NCBI GenBank assembly: GCA_030685235.1
Contig: MU839091.1
Location: 310,001-374,000, forward strand
DNA from: Copromyces sp. CBS 386.78
Lineage: Eukaryota > Ascomycota > Sordariomycetes > Sordariales > Sordariaceae
Reading direction: 5' to 3'
DNA length: 64,000 nt
Below the pieces are notes generated by a model that did not search any database, had not been told where the DNA came from, and saw only the letters and a list, made by a program, of their open reading frames with translations. Each line of letters begins with the position of its first letter. Position 1 is the stretch's first letter. The translations under genes were made by a program, and so were the position numbers. Positions 13,001 to 25,038 of the stretch are shown here, piece after piece.

Positions 13001-13429
13001 GCTCCTCCTCGCATTGCCCTCGCTGGCAACCGCCCCAGCTGGAGAGAGCGCGAGGCCGCCAAGGCCGCTGGCGAGACCGCCGCTCCCGCCCCCGCTGCTG
13101 CCGCCGAGCCCGTTGCTGAGAGACCCCGTGTCGTTGCCCCCCCTGCGGAGAGGACAGAAGCTGCTGCTCCTCCCCGTCTGCCCCTTGCCGGCAACCGCCC
13201 CAGCTGGCGCGAGAGAGAGGCTGCCAAGGCCGCCTCTGGAGGTAGCACCCCTGTCCCCGTCCCCGAGAGGAGCGCTCCTCCTCTCAGGGCCGCCGCCCCT
13301 CGCCCTGCTGTCGAGAGGACTGGATCCGGCCGTGTCGAGAATGACAAGGACGTCCCTCCTGCGGAGCCCTTGAAGGCGAGCGGTGCTCCCGGCAAGTACG
13401 TTCCTAAGTGGAGACGTGAGGGTGCTTAA
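10007..13429 (+). CDS. eif3a: Translation initiation factor eIF3 subunit A
   Basis: eIF3a is the largest scaffold of the eIF3 complex, which recruits the 43S complex to mRNA in the cytoplasm. Exons are 10007-10009 and 10241-13429, giving 1063 residues. The first coding exon is only the ATG: donor GTAAGT follows it directly, and a 231-bp intron ends in CAACAG before a Pro-rich start ([15 protein letters not shown]) that fits eIF3a. An ATG-free extension of the second exon would give an unlike N-terminus. The N-terminal half is helical with a PCI-type region about 330-500. Residues about 560-900 are a highly charged Arg/Glu/Lys coiled coil. The tail carries two near-identical Pro/Ala-rich repeats containing [17 protein letters not shown], and ends [12 protein letters not shown]. 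Codon use is strongly C/G-ending, typical of a highly expressed gene, and produces long spurious antisense frames. Confidence 0.95.
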
Positions 13430-16400
13430 GAGGTTATCTCTTTGCACCTGTTCACAATGGAGTTTAAGGGTTGTTCGCGCTCCCTTTTTTACGAGGTTCA
13501 TGTAAATTAGCATCACGTAATATCGGGAGCACCTCTTGCAGCATAGACTGGATTAAAAGTGGTTGTGCGTTTTCTTCACGTTTATCATTCATTCATTCAT
13601 TCAAACGGTCCCCGTCCTCCCAAGCGTTGATTGAGGGTTAATGGCCATGACAAAGATCCAGAAGCTATTCGCAAAACGATGTGATTCTGCTGGTACCAGT
13701 CCGTACGTTTATGTGCAAATGGTGTTCCGTGTAATATCTTGTAGTAGCATACGTTAGTTGTAATTCAGCGACGAAAAGACCAAGGGTACGGTCGGAAGAA
13801 AATGAAATTGCGTTGTAATATCAAAGGACGAGATATTCTCCGCCCGGCGTCGCAGCTCCACTGTTCCAAGATGAGGACGGAGCAGCGGTCGACCCCGGAG
13901 CCCCGTTGCTTGGGAACACCCCGGTCGACGATCACGGCTCTTTGAAGATTTCTTTTTTTCTTTCTTTTCTTCTTTTCCAATTTCAACAAAAATCCCGTAT
14001 TTCATTGGCTCTGTTTCACACCACCCCCGGTACAGTACTACACTACCAGGCCTATGTACGTACCCCTGAGTTCTTCGTCGCATTCCCTTCCATCGTACCG
14101 TATCGTATCGTGTTTCCCGGCCGCCGCTTTGTGGCATCATTCCCGTCGTTTCGTTGCCGCACCTAGCCGTTGTCAATATTGCGGTTTTGATATTGATCTA
14201 GGTAGGTGAGGTAGGGTTGTTTCGTTTCTTTGGAAGTTGCGCATGCTTGTAGTGTACTTGCAGGTTGTTAGGTATAGTCTGGATACATGCTACAACGGGA
14301 GGTGCTAGACGGGGCGGTGGCTGGGAGAAGTATGGGAATGTTACAGGAAGGTTGAAGTTGGAGGAGTAACTAACGGGTGTCTAAAGGCTACCCATGCGGA
14401 ATCGCGAGGTTCTTGGTCGCGACAACTTGACAACCACCTATGAACATGGCGAAAAGCTGCTCGCGCTGGTCGCGCTACTTCCACTGATATTCACACTCCT
14501 ACACGAGGTTGTGGCTGACAAACCTTTCCGATGTTTGTTTTCTAGCGCGAACACGTTCAACGGTCTGTCAACGACGTATCAGCCAAACGTGTGACGGGAT
14601 CAAATTGGGGTAAGCAATAGCTGGATTTGGTTTGCCTCATGTCTTCTTTTGGAAAGATGCGGTCATCGTGTAAAATTCAAAGGCATTTTCGTGTACCACA
14701 GAAGCACTGAAAGACAAAGCGAGGAGAAGAATTGGGAAACAAAACTACGGTGATGAAGCCGGAAGATGCCAGGATTCCGTTGGATCTCTACAGTAATTAA
14801 GTCCTGGTCTATTTGAAAGTCTCAAATCGACCTTTAGACCAAGATAGCGTGGGTTTTCGATCCTGAACTTTGTCGGCTTGTATGCTTCTGTTTTCATTTC
14901 CTGCCGAGAAAAGGTCAAAGAAAGGCGCAATATACTTACTGTTTGCTGCATGTTTCAACGTCAGAACTCCACTTACATTTGGATCTTCGTCTGATGTACT
15001 GGAGACATTAATCATTAACCAGCCGAATCCTGACAGCAACAAATCAGTCATTCTTGCGTAGGATTGATATGTGTGCAAAAGAACGTGCGTTCATGAAGGC
15101 CACCCAAAGTGGCAGATGAAGTTATTATCCTGCGATATGGAAGTTTCCTTCTTCGAGAGAACCCTGAGCAATGTGCAAGAAAGCTTTCCAACCCAGCGGG
15201 TGATGGGCACAGCCTCATCTTCATGGATGTAGTCTGCTTTCGGCTACATCGAACGGTTGCAGATGAACCCAGAAAGGAAACATGGGCACCAGTCCAGGTT
15301 GCTGAAGCAGATTTCTTAATCGTGCTGTTTACCGTACCATAGCTCCCGTACTCAAGAGTGGTCAAGATGATAACCGTGTCCTGAGTATTCTTGAGAGATC
15401 TCCGACCAAGAGGGCCGTGATATTGGCGAGATCAGGACGTCAGAACATAGAGTCAGCTGCAGGATCCAGACTGGCGCTGTGGGGTACCTTATTAGATGGA
15501 GCGAATGCAGGTACCCGTTCCCTAAGCTCCTCCTCAGCTCCCTCGTACGACAACATCATGGCTTTCTGCTTTCATATGCACAAAGTGACATTGAAGATGC
15601 AGGGTATGGTCTGGACCTCTCGCTAAGGTGAAGACCTGTAAGTCTTCAATAATACTACCTCTACAACATAAAGTTGAAGAGAATATTAGGGTAGATTAGA
15701 TTAGATCACGTCCCGTCCCGTCCCGTTCTGTTCTGTTCTCCCGCTCCCGTTTTCAGCTGAAGACTTGATGGAGGTGATGACTACTACTTACTGGAACCAT
15801 GGATCATTGCACTCGAAGCCCCAAGCTCCAAAGAGGGAACGATTCACAAATGGAAATTACTTGCCCGAAATCCACGAAAACAAAAAACACCATCACGTAT
15901 GAAGTGAAAGTGTGATGGTCAACGCCATGGGCTTATATGAGGCCTAACACGAGAAGGGCTTGATATACATATCAAAACAACACTTGCTCGGACCCGTCGA
16001 TCTGCCCAGTCACTTGGCCCATTGTCTTACTACCACGCCATGGCGTTGACAGCTCTCCTTCGTACACGTGGAAGACTCGGTGAGAGCTCGCGTAAACCTC
16101 ACTTTTTCAGCTTACTACCTTGCTGTTCTCGTACTCAGCTTCAGCAGTGTCCCTCGTGAAAGTCAGAGCTGCTCGCTAAAGCTGCAGGTAGGTACCATGG
16201 GAGGAGATGATATGTTGTGGTAGAGTCCTCACATGCACGGAATTATTCTTTTTGCCGAGGGAGGGAGATTGGATGTTACTGATCTTTCCATTTTCGAGTC
16301 CGCAACGCTTCAGTGACCGGACGTTCAACGTGATGTGGCGTTATTGTGTTGATTCCAGACTGTACGCCGGTGAGCACATTTCGATGTGTGCTTCCGAGAA

Positions 16401-16583
16401 GCTTGTAGAATATATCTCGGATTGCTTGCTTCAGATTATGACCTCTCCAGCGTCTTGATAATCATATAAGACGGCCAGCCGGCTTCATCAACCTGCCTTT
16501 TGTTGCTCAATATCCGCAGTCCTTTCCCCAGCCGCACTCTAACCATACCGAGGACTTCCCCCGGCATCCATCTTGTACTCACT
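13430..16583. other. Long intergenic region between eIF3a and the WSC gene
   Basis: No supported gene was seen in about 3.1 kb. It contains an ATTC microsatellite near 13585-13602 and a GTCCC/GTTCT simple repeat at about 15710-15738. Open frames of 60-140 codons on both strands have no recognisable domain. A single CAGTAATTA word preceded by TA occurs at about 14790, similar to the MITE end at 8912, but no matching opposite end was found. Confidence 0.4.
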
Positions 16584-18434
16584 ATGACTTCCCTCACCCT
16601 CAAAGCTGCAGCCTTAGCAGCCCTCGCCCTAGTCCCCAGGCTGGGTGTCCGCGCAACAACCATCGAACTTCCCCCTTGCCTAGACCCCTTCCAACCCTTC
16701 ATCTACTCGGGCTGCTACGCCGACACCGGCAACCCGCACGCTCTCAGCCTGCGCAGCCAGCTCGATCAGCAGAACATGACCATCGAGAAATGCGTCTCCG
16801 TCTGCAAGGGCAACGGCTTCCGCTACGCCGGGCTGGAGTACTACGGCGTGTGCTACTGCGGCAACACCGTCAACGGCCAGCAACTCGCCGAGGCCAGTTG
16901 CAACTACCCTTGCACCAGCAACTCCTCGCAGGTTTGTGGAGGGACGGAAATCATCTCCATCTACCAGGATCCCACTTTCTTGCCGGTTGATGAGGTCACC
17001 GTCGCGGATTATGATCACTTGGGGTGCTGGACTGATGATTCCGAGTACGGAAAGGCGCTGGCTTATCCCCAGGACCAGCTTGATGGGTCGACTTTGACAA
17101 CTGAGAAATGCTTAGAAGCTTGCCGGGAGGGCGGATATCCGCTTGCTGGGACTGAATTTGGCGGTAAGTGCTAACTTGTTCTTTTGACGTCGTGTGAACG
17201 AGAGCACCGGATTCTAACTTCTTATCTCCTAGGCGAGTGTTGGTGCGGTGTTGTCATAGGCAACGGGACCTTCTCCGCCCCTGATACTGAATGCGACATT
17301 CCTTGCAACGGGAACTCCACGCAGACCTGCGGCGGACGTGCTCGTCTCAACCTCTACGTCGCCAACGAACTTCAGTCCCTCGAGCCCTGTGGCTACGTGC
17401 CACCTCCCCCAGGAAGCAGCAGCACATCCTCATCATCGACGACTTCAGTTGCTTCTTCCTCATCTACCCCCGACGTAACCACCTCGACAACGACAACTTC
17501 TGATATACCCTCTTCCAATACTGCTTCTTATACCCTCAGCTCAACCACCACCACTTCCACTTCTACCACTCTGGCCACCACCACCTCACTACCCCGTACC
17601 ACCACTTCCACAACCGTCTCTACCACAACCACCTCCTCCATCTGCAAAGAAACCGTCACCCTCCCACCCACCTGCGAGTACAAATGCGGCAAATGGTGTT
17701 CCTCCCCCTTGCCCGACTGGGACTCCCCGCAGTCCTGCTTCACCAGCCACGCCAACTGCTTCCTCCAAGTATCCGCCTGTTTCAAGCAGGCCGGGTGGCC
17801 CGGCGCGCTCGAGTGCTTCGGTTTTGCCGAGTGGTGTTCCGCTCTAAGCACCTACTGCAAAGGCTCCGGCAGACCAGGAGGCATTTGCTCCAAGAAGGAT
17901 TTCTGGGATCATAAACCGCCCTCGGCCCCCGGATCTGGTGTACCCACGACGACGGTGATCACGGTTCCTTGTTTGCCTGTTAACACTGGCATGCCACCAA
18001 CAGCTACTTCCACCAAACCGGCTACAAGCACCAGCACGCAATGCCCAATCCCCACCTCGACCTCCCTCTGCAACCCCCCAAAGAACAACAAACCCCCCAT
18101 GGGCGGAATTCCTCTGCCCGTGGTAACCTGCAACGACCTCCTCCCCTCCTTCAACTCGGGTCACCCCTTCAAGCTCTACACAGACTCGGATTCTTCCAAG
18201 TGCAAATCGTACGCTCGCTCGTCGTTCTCAACGGCTTGCCTGGACGCGTGCCAGGAGCAGTACGAGGATTGCGTGGATGTGTACGCCAAGGGGTGCAAGG
18301 AGGGGAAGTACAAGGAGGATTCGTATGCCGGGGCGGTGATCAAGTGTAAGGAACAGTATGCGGATTGTTGGTTGGCTAATTGGGGGGTCAGTGCAGAGAA
18401 GAAGTGTAAGGTTTGGGGGACGGGGCCTTGGTAG
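16584..18434 (+). CDS. Secreted protein with two WSC domains and a Cys-rich C-terminus
   Basis: WSC domains are eight-Cys putative carbohydrate-binding modules found in cell-wall sensors and secreted enzymes of fungi. Exons are 16584-17163 and 17233-18434 (donor GTAAGT, acceptor CCTAG), giving 593 residues. A signal peptide is likely (hydrophobic 6-20, then GVRA at 21-24). WSC 1 spans about 39-130 (GCYADT, CYCGNT, CGG) and WSC 2 about 147-237 (GCWTDD, CWCGVV, CGG). A Ser/Thr-rich linker of about 95 residues, probably O-mannosylated, follows. The remaining region has two further Cys-rich segments (CEYKCGKWC onward, and CLDACQEQYEDC onward). There is no hydrophobic tail or transmembrane helix, so it is not a Wsc1-type sensor or obvious GPI protein; secretion into the wall is inferred. 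The role of the C-terminal Cys segments is unknown. Confidence 0.88.
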
Positions 18435-18988
18435 ATGTGTGCGGGTTTGATGTGAAGAGGGGGAGCGAAGGGGTGCTCAAGAGACAGATGGTGTTGATGT
18501 TCTCTGAACATGGGAGAGGAAGACGATGAGCTGAGATGCAAGTTCTTCGATTCTCAGATCCGTGATGTCGTATGAGTGTGTACTTTATTGCTGTTCTGTA
18601 TAACTGACATACATGGTTGATTTGAACATTCGCTATCATGTAGCAACGGGAAATCTGGACTGATCAGACATCAGTATGAGAAGTCTGGAGATAACAAGGC
18701 TGGCTCTTGGTACCTCATATGCCCATGCTGTTCAACAATAGCACTTGAACGTACAGGACAATGACTAACCAGAGGCACGTGAAGTTTTGAATGGGCCTTT
18801 TATTCAACTCGAGGAACACGTTGTGCTCTTCTTGTTGCCCCTTGGAACGAATGCAACCCTCCCATATGGTTCAAAATATGGTGTGTAAAATTTCAACCCG
18901 AACGCCCTCGCTAATGCAATTTTGTGTATTTTCTGACCAAAGACGGGGTCGCCCCGATTATCCCATGATGGGTTTTGTAGGTTTCCTT
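18435..18988. other. Convergent spacer, WSC gene and rpb6
   Basis: The 3' flanks of two convergent genes meet here. No other feature was seen. Confidence 0.6.
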
Positions 18989-19713
18989 TTACTGCAGGAG
19001 CTCCTCGCAGGTCCAGTCCTCGTAGCTACACAGTGGCGTTAGCAAAAACCGTCCCAGCCAGGTGCTGAAGAATGAAGAAGTGACTTACAATCCATCAGGC
19101 ATGTAACGACGGACGATAAGAGGAATCTTCTTCTCGCGCAGCTCCTTGATGGCAATCTGAAGAGGATCCGTCTCGCCCTCGAGGTCAACTAGCACTGGCG
19201 CGTTCATGCTACAAAGAGGTATTCCTCGTCAGCCGAAGTCCGTCCCTACAGTCTTCCAAGCTCCACCGATTCGGAAACCCACCTGATCTGAAGAGCGCGT
19301 GTGCCGAGGATACGAGCCTTCTCGTACTTGGTCATGTAAGGTGTCGTCTGACGCTGGTCGTTGGGGATCTTCTTGTCCTTATGGGATTTCTCATTGCCCT
19401 TGCCAGCGTTGGCGGCCGCATTAGGGTCACCCGACGTGACAACGTTGTTATCGTTTTCGGCCTCATCGACTTCGTCGCCGGGTCTGCCCGCTAGGTCGTC
19501 GTCCGCAGGCTCGGGTTCGGGCTCGTAGTACTCATCCGGGTCCTCCTCGAAGGCGGGCTCGTCGCTGGCGGCTACGTGTTAGCATCTCTTTCTCCGCGCA
19601 TGAGTTGCAGTATTGTGGGTGTGTAGAGGTTTATGCCAGGGACTGGGTAGGTGGCGTTGGGATACCTACATAGGCTCGCGATCATCGTCACCATGGTCAC
19701 CGTAGTCCGACAT
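18989..19713 (-). CDS. rpb6: DNA-directed RNA polymerases I, II and III subunit RPABC2 (Rpb6)
   Basis: Rpb6 is a small subunit shared by all three nuclear RNA polymerases and stabilises the clamp and assembly. Four exons on the minus strand are 19713-19670, 19564-19283, 19208-19089 and 19025-18989, giving 160 residues; the phases agree at every join. The N-terminus is acidic and variable, as in the family. The conserved core is complete: [20 protein letters not shown], then the segment around [20 protein letters not shown], then [19 protein letters not shown] and a tail ending [10 protein letters not shown]. In intron 1 two AGs lie 7 bases apart; only the inner one (exon starting 19564) keeps the frame. 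The gene is divergent from the TFIIIA-like gene. Confidence 0.95.
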
Positions 19714-20269
19714 TTTGGCTGTGTTTGTGCTGGAAGTTGATTGATGTTAAAGAAAAAGAAAGAAAAAAAAATGGTATGGGCTGCAGCTGCACAAGTATGT
19801 GGGCAAAACAGTATCACCCAAGACGCCTGGATGTCGCAGACTGGACGTGTTTGCCGACCGTGACCGTGAATGCGCTGGGTGGTGAGGGAAGGCGGCGAAG
19901 GGCTGACAATAGGACGACAGAAAATTCGAGTGGGGCCGGTACTTATGCAAGGCTGAACCGCGCCAAGACCTGGAGGTGGGGCCAATGGGGCATCGAGTTC
20001 TGTTACAGGCTCCTTGCAAACTTGCCTGCCGCCTGCGGAAAACGTCAGATAAACTTTTTGAACCGGCAGGGACACCCACCCCGGACGAAAAGTCCAATCG
20101 GCAGGTGCAATGCAAAGACCCCGTCACATCCAAAATTTCCAATTCAAGCGAATTCCCCCAAAGCTCGGAGCTCTCTCTCCAATGTTGGAGCTTCCACCTC
20201 GGAGCTTTCAACAAAGTCCAGGCAGGGTAGCAGGCCACGGCGACCAGTGCTGCTACTCCAGGCCCCGAA
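19714..20269. promoter_or_regulatory. Shared divergent promoter, rpb6 and TFIIIA-like gene
   Basis: These 556 bases separate the two start codons and must contain both promoters and leaders. An A-rich run on the plus strand (19751-19770) lies just upstream of rpb6. No specific factor site could be assigned. Confidence 0.5.
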
Positions 20270-22102
20270 ATGAAGCGGAAACAGGACGACGAGGGCCCTG
20301 ATGGCCATGACGGCGCCGACCATGCTCAAGTCCAGTCGTCCAAGAAGAAAAGAGCTACTGATTGGGTCCAGCAGCAAAAGAAGGAACACTCCCGGGAGGA
20401 ACAGCTAGAGGCACCGGCCTCGACCTCGCAATCGCAATCACCAGCCGGTGCAGAGGCGGCAGCTGATGGCAACGGCAACGACAGCCCCGAACTCGACCCT
20501 GACTCGGCCTCGGTCGCCTCGGTCGCCAACACCTCCCTTACCCACGCCGGCCCGACGACTACGGTAGCAGCAACTAGTATCAACACTACCACGACTCGTG
20601 CTTCGCGCCGCTTCCCCTCCGACCTCAAGACCATCAGGTGCACATTCGCCGGTTGCACCAAGACCTTCAACCGGCCTGCTCGTCTTGCAGCCCACCTCCG
20701 ATCCCACACAAACGATCGCCCGTTCAAGTGCCCCTACGATGACTGCGACAAAGACTATCTCGAAGAAAAGCACCTGTCCCAGCACATCAAGGGTTCCCAT
20801 ACCAACGATCGAAAGTACAATTGTCCCGAGCCCGGTTGCGGAAAGTCCTTCGTGACCAATACTCGACTTCGCCGCCATGCTCTCGTCCACGAGGGCGCCG
20901 ACCGCTACCGCTGCCGCGGATATGGAGACTGTATCCAGAGCTTCCGAAAGCACCAGACCCTCCAGAGACACATCCGAACCGCCCATCTAGGCCAGTCGGC
21001 GTACCCATGCGGTAACGACGGATGTGACGCCGGCTTCGACACTGCAACTGCCTTGAGAAGGCACGTAGAGCGCGAGCACGGTGATCTCAAGTTTTGGTGC
21101 GACGAATGCAACGCCGACGCAGAGGGTGACGACAGTGGGGGCCGCCGTGTCGGATTTACCACTATGCTGCTGCTTCAAGCTCACATGAAGAAGGAGCACA
21201 ACAACTGCGCCTTCTGCGGTGTCAGATGCGGTACGCAAAACGACATGATGCGCCACGTCGAGCTCTACCACTCGGCCAAGACGGTCCAAGATCGAAAGAC
21301 CATTGCCTGTACATGGGAGGGCTGTGACAAGAAGTTCACGCGTGTCTCTAACCTCAACACTCACATCAAGTCTGCCCATGAGGGTCACCGCTTCATCTGT
21401 GGACAGACCGATACCTACGATGCAAAGGTCCCGGAGATTGCAGACTGGAATTTTGCGGAAGAGGGCTGTGGTCAGGGATTTACAACCAGGGTGAAGCTGG
21501 AGGAGCATGTTCTTCATGTGCATCTTGGGAAGAAGCGTCCACCCAAGCTGTATCCCGTCCCTTCCATGGTCGCACAAGCTCAGCAAGCTCAACACGCTTT
21601 GCTAGACAGTCGTGACCTTGCTTGCCCCGTGTACGGATGCGCCGCTCGCTTCATCCGTCATGCTGACCTGGATAGACATATCCAGAACGATCATGGTAAC
21701 AATGGTATCAAAGAAGAGCAGCTGCAGCTTGTGCAACTGCCTCAATTGCACACAGGCGAGGAACAGGCAGCCATGGTACCATTCTCGAGTGCTACCAACT
21801 TGGACGTCGACGAGTTGGGATATGCTATCGATCCTAGTCTTGAACCCCAACTTCAGCAAGGAGATGTCCACTCTGCATTCGCCACCGCTGGCGCTGCCCC
21901 TCCCCCTCAGATGGAGCAATTCCCGAATGTCCCAGTTAGCGACGGCGGAAGTCTCGGCGCTGTGCCATTCTGGCTTGGTGATCATGGAGACCCGTTCTCA
22001 CTCCGACACCACTCGCCTGTCTTCGAAGACTGGGCTGCCGACATGCAGCTGTTAATGGGCCAGGATGCTGAGGGTTCGGACCTGCCGCTTGCCAGAGCGT
22101 AG
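20270..22102 (+). CDS. C2H2 zinc-finger protein, probable transcription factor IIIA
   Basis: TFIIIA binds the internal control region of 5S rRNA genes and the 5S RNA and recruits TFIIIC for RNA polymerase III. This intronless frame encodes 610 residues. Residues 1-120 are low-complexity, with a Lys/Arg patch (25-28) as possible nuclear signal. About nine to ten C2H2-type fingers follow between 124 and 475. The first is C124-x4-C129-x12-H142-x3-H146; fingers 1-5 are nearly continuous with TFIIIA-like C-x4-C spacing and linkers such as TNDRPFKC. One finger near 280-310 is irregular with a longer loop, and the finger before the last has a displaced first Cys. A spacer before the final finger, as in fungal TFIIIAs, supports the name. 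The C-terminal 135 residues are acidic and Gln/Pro-rich. Another multi-finger factor is possible. Confidence 0.8.
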   Translation: MKRKQDDEGPDGHDGADHAQVQSSKKKRATDWVQQQKKEHSREEQLEAPASTSQSQSPAGAEAAADGNGNDSPELDPDSASVASVANTSLTHAGPTTTVAATSINTTTTRASRRFPSDLKTIRCTFAGCTKTFNRPARLAAHLRSHTNDRPFKCPYDDCDKDYLEEKHLSQHIKGSHTNDRKYNCPEPGCGKSFVTNTRLRRHALVHEGADRYRCRGYGDCIQSFRKHQTLQRHIRTAHLGQSAYPCGNDGCDAGFDTATALRRHVEREHGDLKFWCDECNADAEGDDSGGRRVGFTTMLLLQAHMKKEHNNCAFCGVRCGTQNDMMRHVELYHSAKTVQDRKTIACTWEGCDKKFTRVSNLNTHIKSAHEGHRFICGQTDTYDAKVPEIADWNFAEEGCGQGFTTRVKLEEHVLHVHLGKKRPPKLYPVPSMVAQAQQAQHALLDSRDLACPVYGCAARFIRHADLDRHIQNDHGNNGIKEEQLQLVQLPQLHTGEEQAAMVPFSSATNLDVDELGYAIDPSLEPQLQQGDVHSAFATAGAAPPPQMEQFPNVPVSDGGSLGAVPFWLGDHGDPFSLRHHSPVFEDWAADMQLLMGQDAEGSDLPLARA

Positions 22103-22625
22103 GACACATGGCGAGAACAGTAAATGGTTTACAACGAGGAGTTATGTTGCCGCAAAGGAAAACAAGATGGGATAGATGGGAAGGTTCACGGAAGTATTGA
22201 TACCCTTTTTGTTATGTGGCTTTGACAGTGAGTAGATAGACATCATGGACGAATGAATATGGCTTACGGCTACGGCGTTTCAACGGAATAGAAATACAAT
22301 ACAATACAGTTCATGGTCAATTTGCCTTGCTCCCAGCAAGATCATCGTGTTCGCTTGATCATCCGCGAAGCACTTGGTAGTTCTTATCGTTGCATCTTTT
22401 CTCTCGTCCCTCTAAATCTTTCCCTTTCCCTGTGATTTCCCTCTTCTTCACGTTTCCCGACCCTTCAAAACTCGTCACGGTTGGTTTCCCGACATATCCA
22501 CACTGCCCAGAAAGTTCTCAGCAACTGCTTGATCGAGCAGCCCCATTGATTGACGTGAATAACATGGCCGAAAAATGCAACAATGACAAAAGCAAAAATA
22601 CGTCTCCTCCGCGAACCCCTACTAT
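22103..22625. other. Convergent spacer, TFIIIA-like gene and PFS2
   Basis: The 3' flanks of two convergent genes meet here. Nothing else was seen. Confidence 0.6.
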
Positions 22626-25038
22626 CTATCTTATACGCGTATAATTGCCCTTGCTCTGCTCCATCCTCAAACTCTCCTCCTGGCTAGGCAGCGGCGCGCG
22701 TCTCCTGCCCGACGAGTCATACTGGTCGTTACCACCGTCCGCGTGAGTCACTCCTCCCGGAATCACAACACCACCGGGAATGGGCGGCAGAGGCGCGAAC
22801 CCAGGAGGGGGCATAGGGAAGCCCGCCGCGCCCGGCGGGGGGATAAGGCCAGGAGGCAGGATGCCAGGAGGGGGCATCGGTGCGCCAGCTGAGCCTGGCG
22901 GCGGCGGCGGTTGGATTCCGTGCTTCTTCATCATCTCGGCGATCGCGCTCAGGTCGGCCGCATTTTTCATGTCAAAGCCCGGAAGGTGCGGCGGGACGAC
23001 ACCAGCGGGGAGACCGGGCATGCCGGGGATAGAAAATGGGAGAGGAGGCGGCACACCAGCGGCACCGCCGACGCCGGGGATGATGGGTGCTGGCGGCAGA
23101 ACACCGCCGCCAGGAACTTGCTGGAGAGGAAGGCCGGGAATGCTGGGGAAGGAAAGGCCGGGCATCATTCCACCGCCGCCGACGGCGGGCTGTCCCTTGA
23201 TGGGCATCTTCTGGTCCACCAGGCCGTCCATCTCGTCTTCCAGCTCCTGCTCCTCCTCGACTTGTCGCATGTGACGGCCGCCGCGGCGGTCCCAGGTGCC
23301 TTGGGCTTCGGCTGCTGCTTCACCAATGTGGTACCGGTCGTTGAAGGACTCGGGAGCTTCGCCAGGTCTGGCGCGGGACCAGAAACGGGTGATGCGATCG
23401 TTGGAGCCCGAGGCAAGGATGTGGCCGAGCGGGTGCCAGTCGAGCGACCAGATGGCGAAGTCGTGGGCATAAGGGATTCTGTGGGCTGGGTAGATGGGTT
23501 GGGCAGGTGCGGAGGAAGGGTCGGCGCTGTCGTAAACTGCCGAAATTGGCATGACCGAGCCGTCGGGTGCAGTGTTCGGCTCGTCCAGTAGGTAGTGGAA
23601 TAGCGAGCCGTCGTTGCCGCCGGTGCTTAGGAGGTTGGAGTGGACTGGGTGCCACGTCAAGGTCGAAATGTCCTTTTCGTGGCCCCTGAGGAGAGCGATG
23701 TCCCGCATCATTCGGAGGTCAAAAACGCGAGCTGTTTGGTCCCTAGCCGAGGTTGCTAGGCAGTTTCCTTGCACTCTCTCGAAGAGGGTTTTGGTGATGG
23801 TGTTCTTGTGCCCATGAAGCGTTGTCAGGCATCTACCTGTCCTAGGATCCCACAGCTTGACCAAATGATCTTTCGAACCAGAGACAATCAGGCCTCTACT
23901 GGGATGCCAGTCGCAACTTTTGGCGTCCCAGCCATGCCCTGTCAAGGTCATATCCGTCGAGCCGCCAGCAAAGTCAAAGACTTTAAGTGTCTGATCATCT
24001 GAAGCCGTGACGAATTTGGTGTCGTTGGGGCTGAAGGCAAGGTCGCGGATGGGGTCTGTATGGCCCCTAATGCTCTCGACATTGTTGAAGTTTGGCTGCC
24101 AATACTTGATGATACCGTCGTGGTCCGCAGAAACGAGCCAGTCGTCGCTGTGTGAGTATACTAGGGCACGAATGGCAGAATCGTGGGCTTGCATGATCGT
24201 TTCGAAGTTGAAACCTGTGCCGTTCCAGAGCGTGAACTCTCCACTGCTACTAGCAGTCAACAACCTTCGTCCCTCTGGCGTCCATCGTACAACATTGATA
24301 GGGTGCTTGATTTTGTTGAGGGAAGAGTGAAGATGCCGTGATGGTACGGAGTCTGCTGGGTTGGTGACTCGGGCGCATGGTGGTAGAATCTATATCAGGA
24401 TTTAGCATGGATCAACGCGTTTCATGTCTTGCATTTGTCCTCACATCAACAATATAACTCGGGCTGGGCCTTTCAAATTCTCCAGTATATGATCCCCGGT
24501 ATCTCGGTTGCCTGTGGCGCATATAGTGAACTACTGAAGCACCATAGTCGGTGACGGGACCTGAGTCTGGGGTTAGTTTCTTCATTGTCGAACGGGTTGT
24601 GAGTGACAGGTGCTATCGAGCTGGGTGAGGGAAAGAATGCCACGGGGCAGCCGCGGATGGTGATGTGAGACGATGGCGGCGGTGATTAGGAACGGAGGGT
24701 GAACGAGAAGTGAGAATCAAGTGAGGAGGGCGCGTGTCAACGTGGTTGAGTGTATTGTCGTCGGTGATGTCCAGGCCATGGTCAGCAACAAAAGCTACGC
24801 CATCACGGAGCAAACGGATAACTGTTGTCACCTGGGGACGCCGTCATGATTGATGGACAGAATATTGTGATGAATGCCGCCTGGCAACATGGACTGTGTA
24901 CACGGTATATTCGCTAGAGGTAGAGTTTGGTCGTATCCGAAGCATGAACTTACGTCTGCCTCTATTGCGGGGCGGGCCATCGTGCCCTCCTCCCCCTCCA
25001 TAGCCCTTGTCATGATCTCCCCTGTGCTCGTATGACAT
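22626..25038 (-). CDS. PFS2: Polyadenylation factor subunit Pfs2 (WD40 protein, WDR33 family)
   Basis: Pfs2 is a scaffold of the cleavage and polyadenylation factor in the nucleus, where its WD40 propeller helps recognise the poly(A) signal. Exons on the minus strand are 25038-24954, 24560-24445 and 24389-22626, giving 654 residues; phases agree (donors GTAAGT and GTGAGG). The N-terminus is Gly-rich ([16 protein letters not shown]), then the family block VTDYGAS...PSPSYIVD and [26 protein letters not shown]. Seven WD repeats follow to about residue 390. From about 440 the tail is Pro/Gly-rich with many MPPPG and LPPG units, and it ends with a short charged segment. Intron 1 is long for this window (393 bp). 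The antisense frame at 22911-23591 is a shadow of the Pro/Gly tail. Confidence 0.93.

Noticed and set aside
11861..13516. 551-codon open frame antisense to eIF3a, with 10205-10876 and 10898-11821 also antisense
   Set aside because: These are shadows of the strongly C/G-ending codon use of eIF3a. The predicted product is Leu/Gly/Ser-rich low-complexity sequence with no domain.
22911..23591. Antisense frames over the Pro/Gly-rich Pfs2 tail
   Set aside because: They arise from the low-complexity GC-rich repeat in the real gene.
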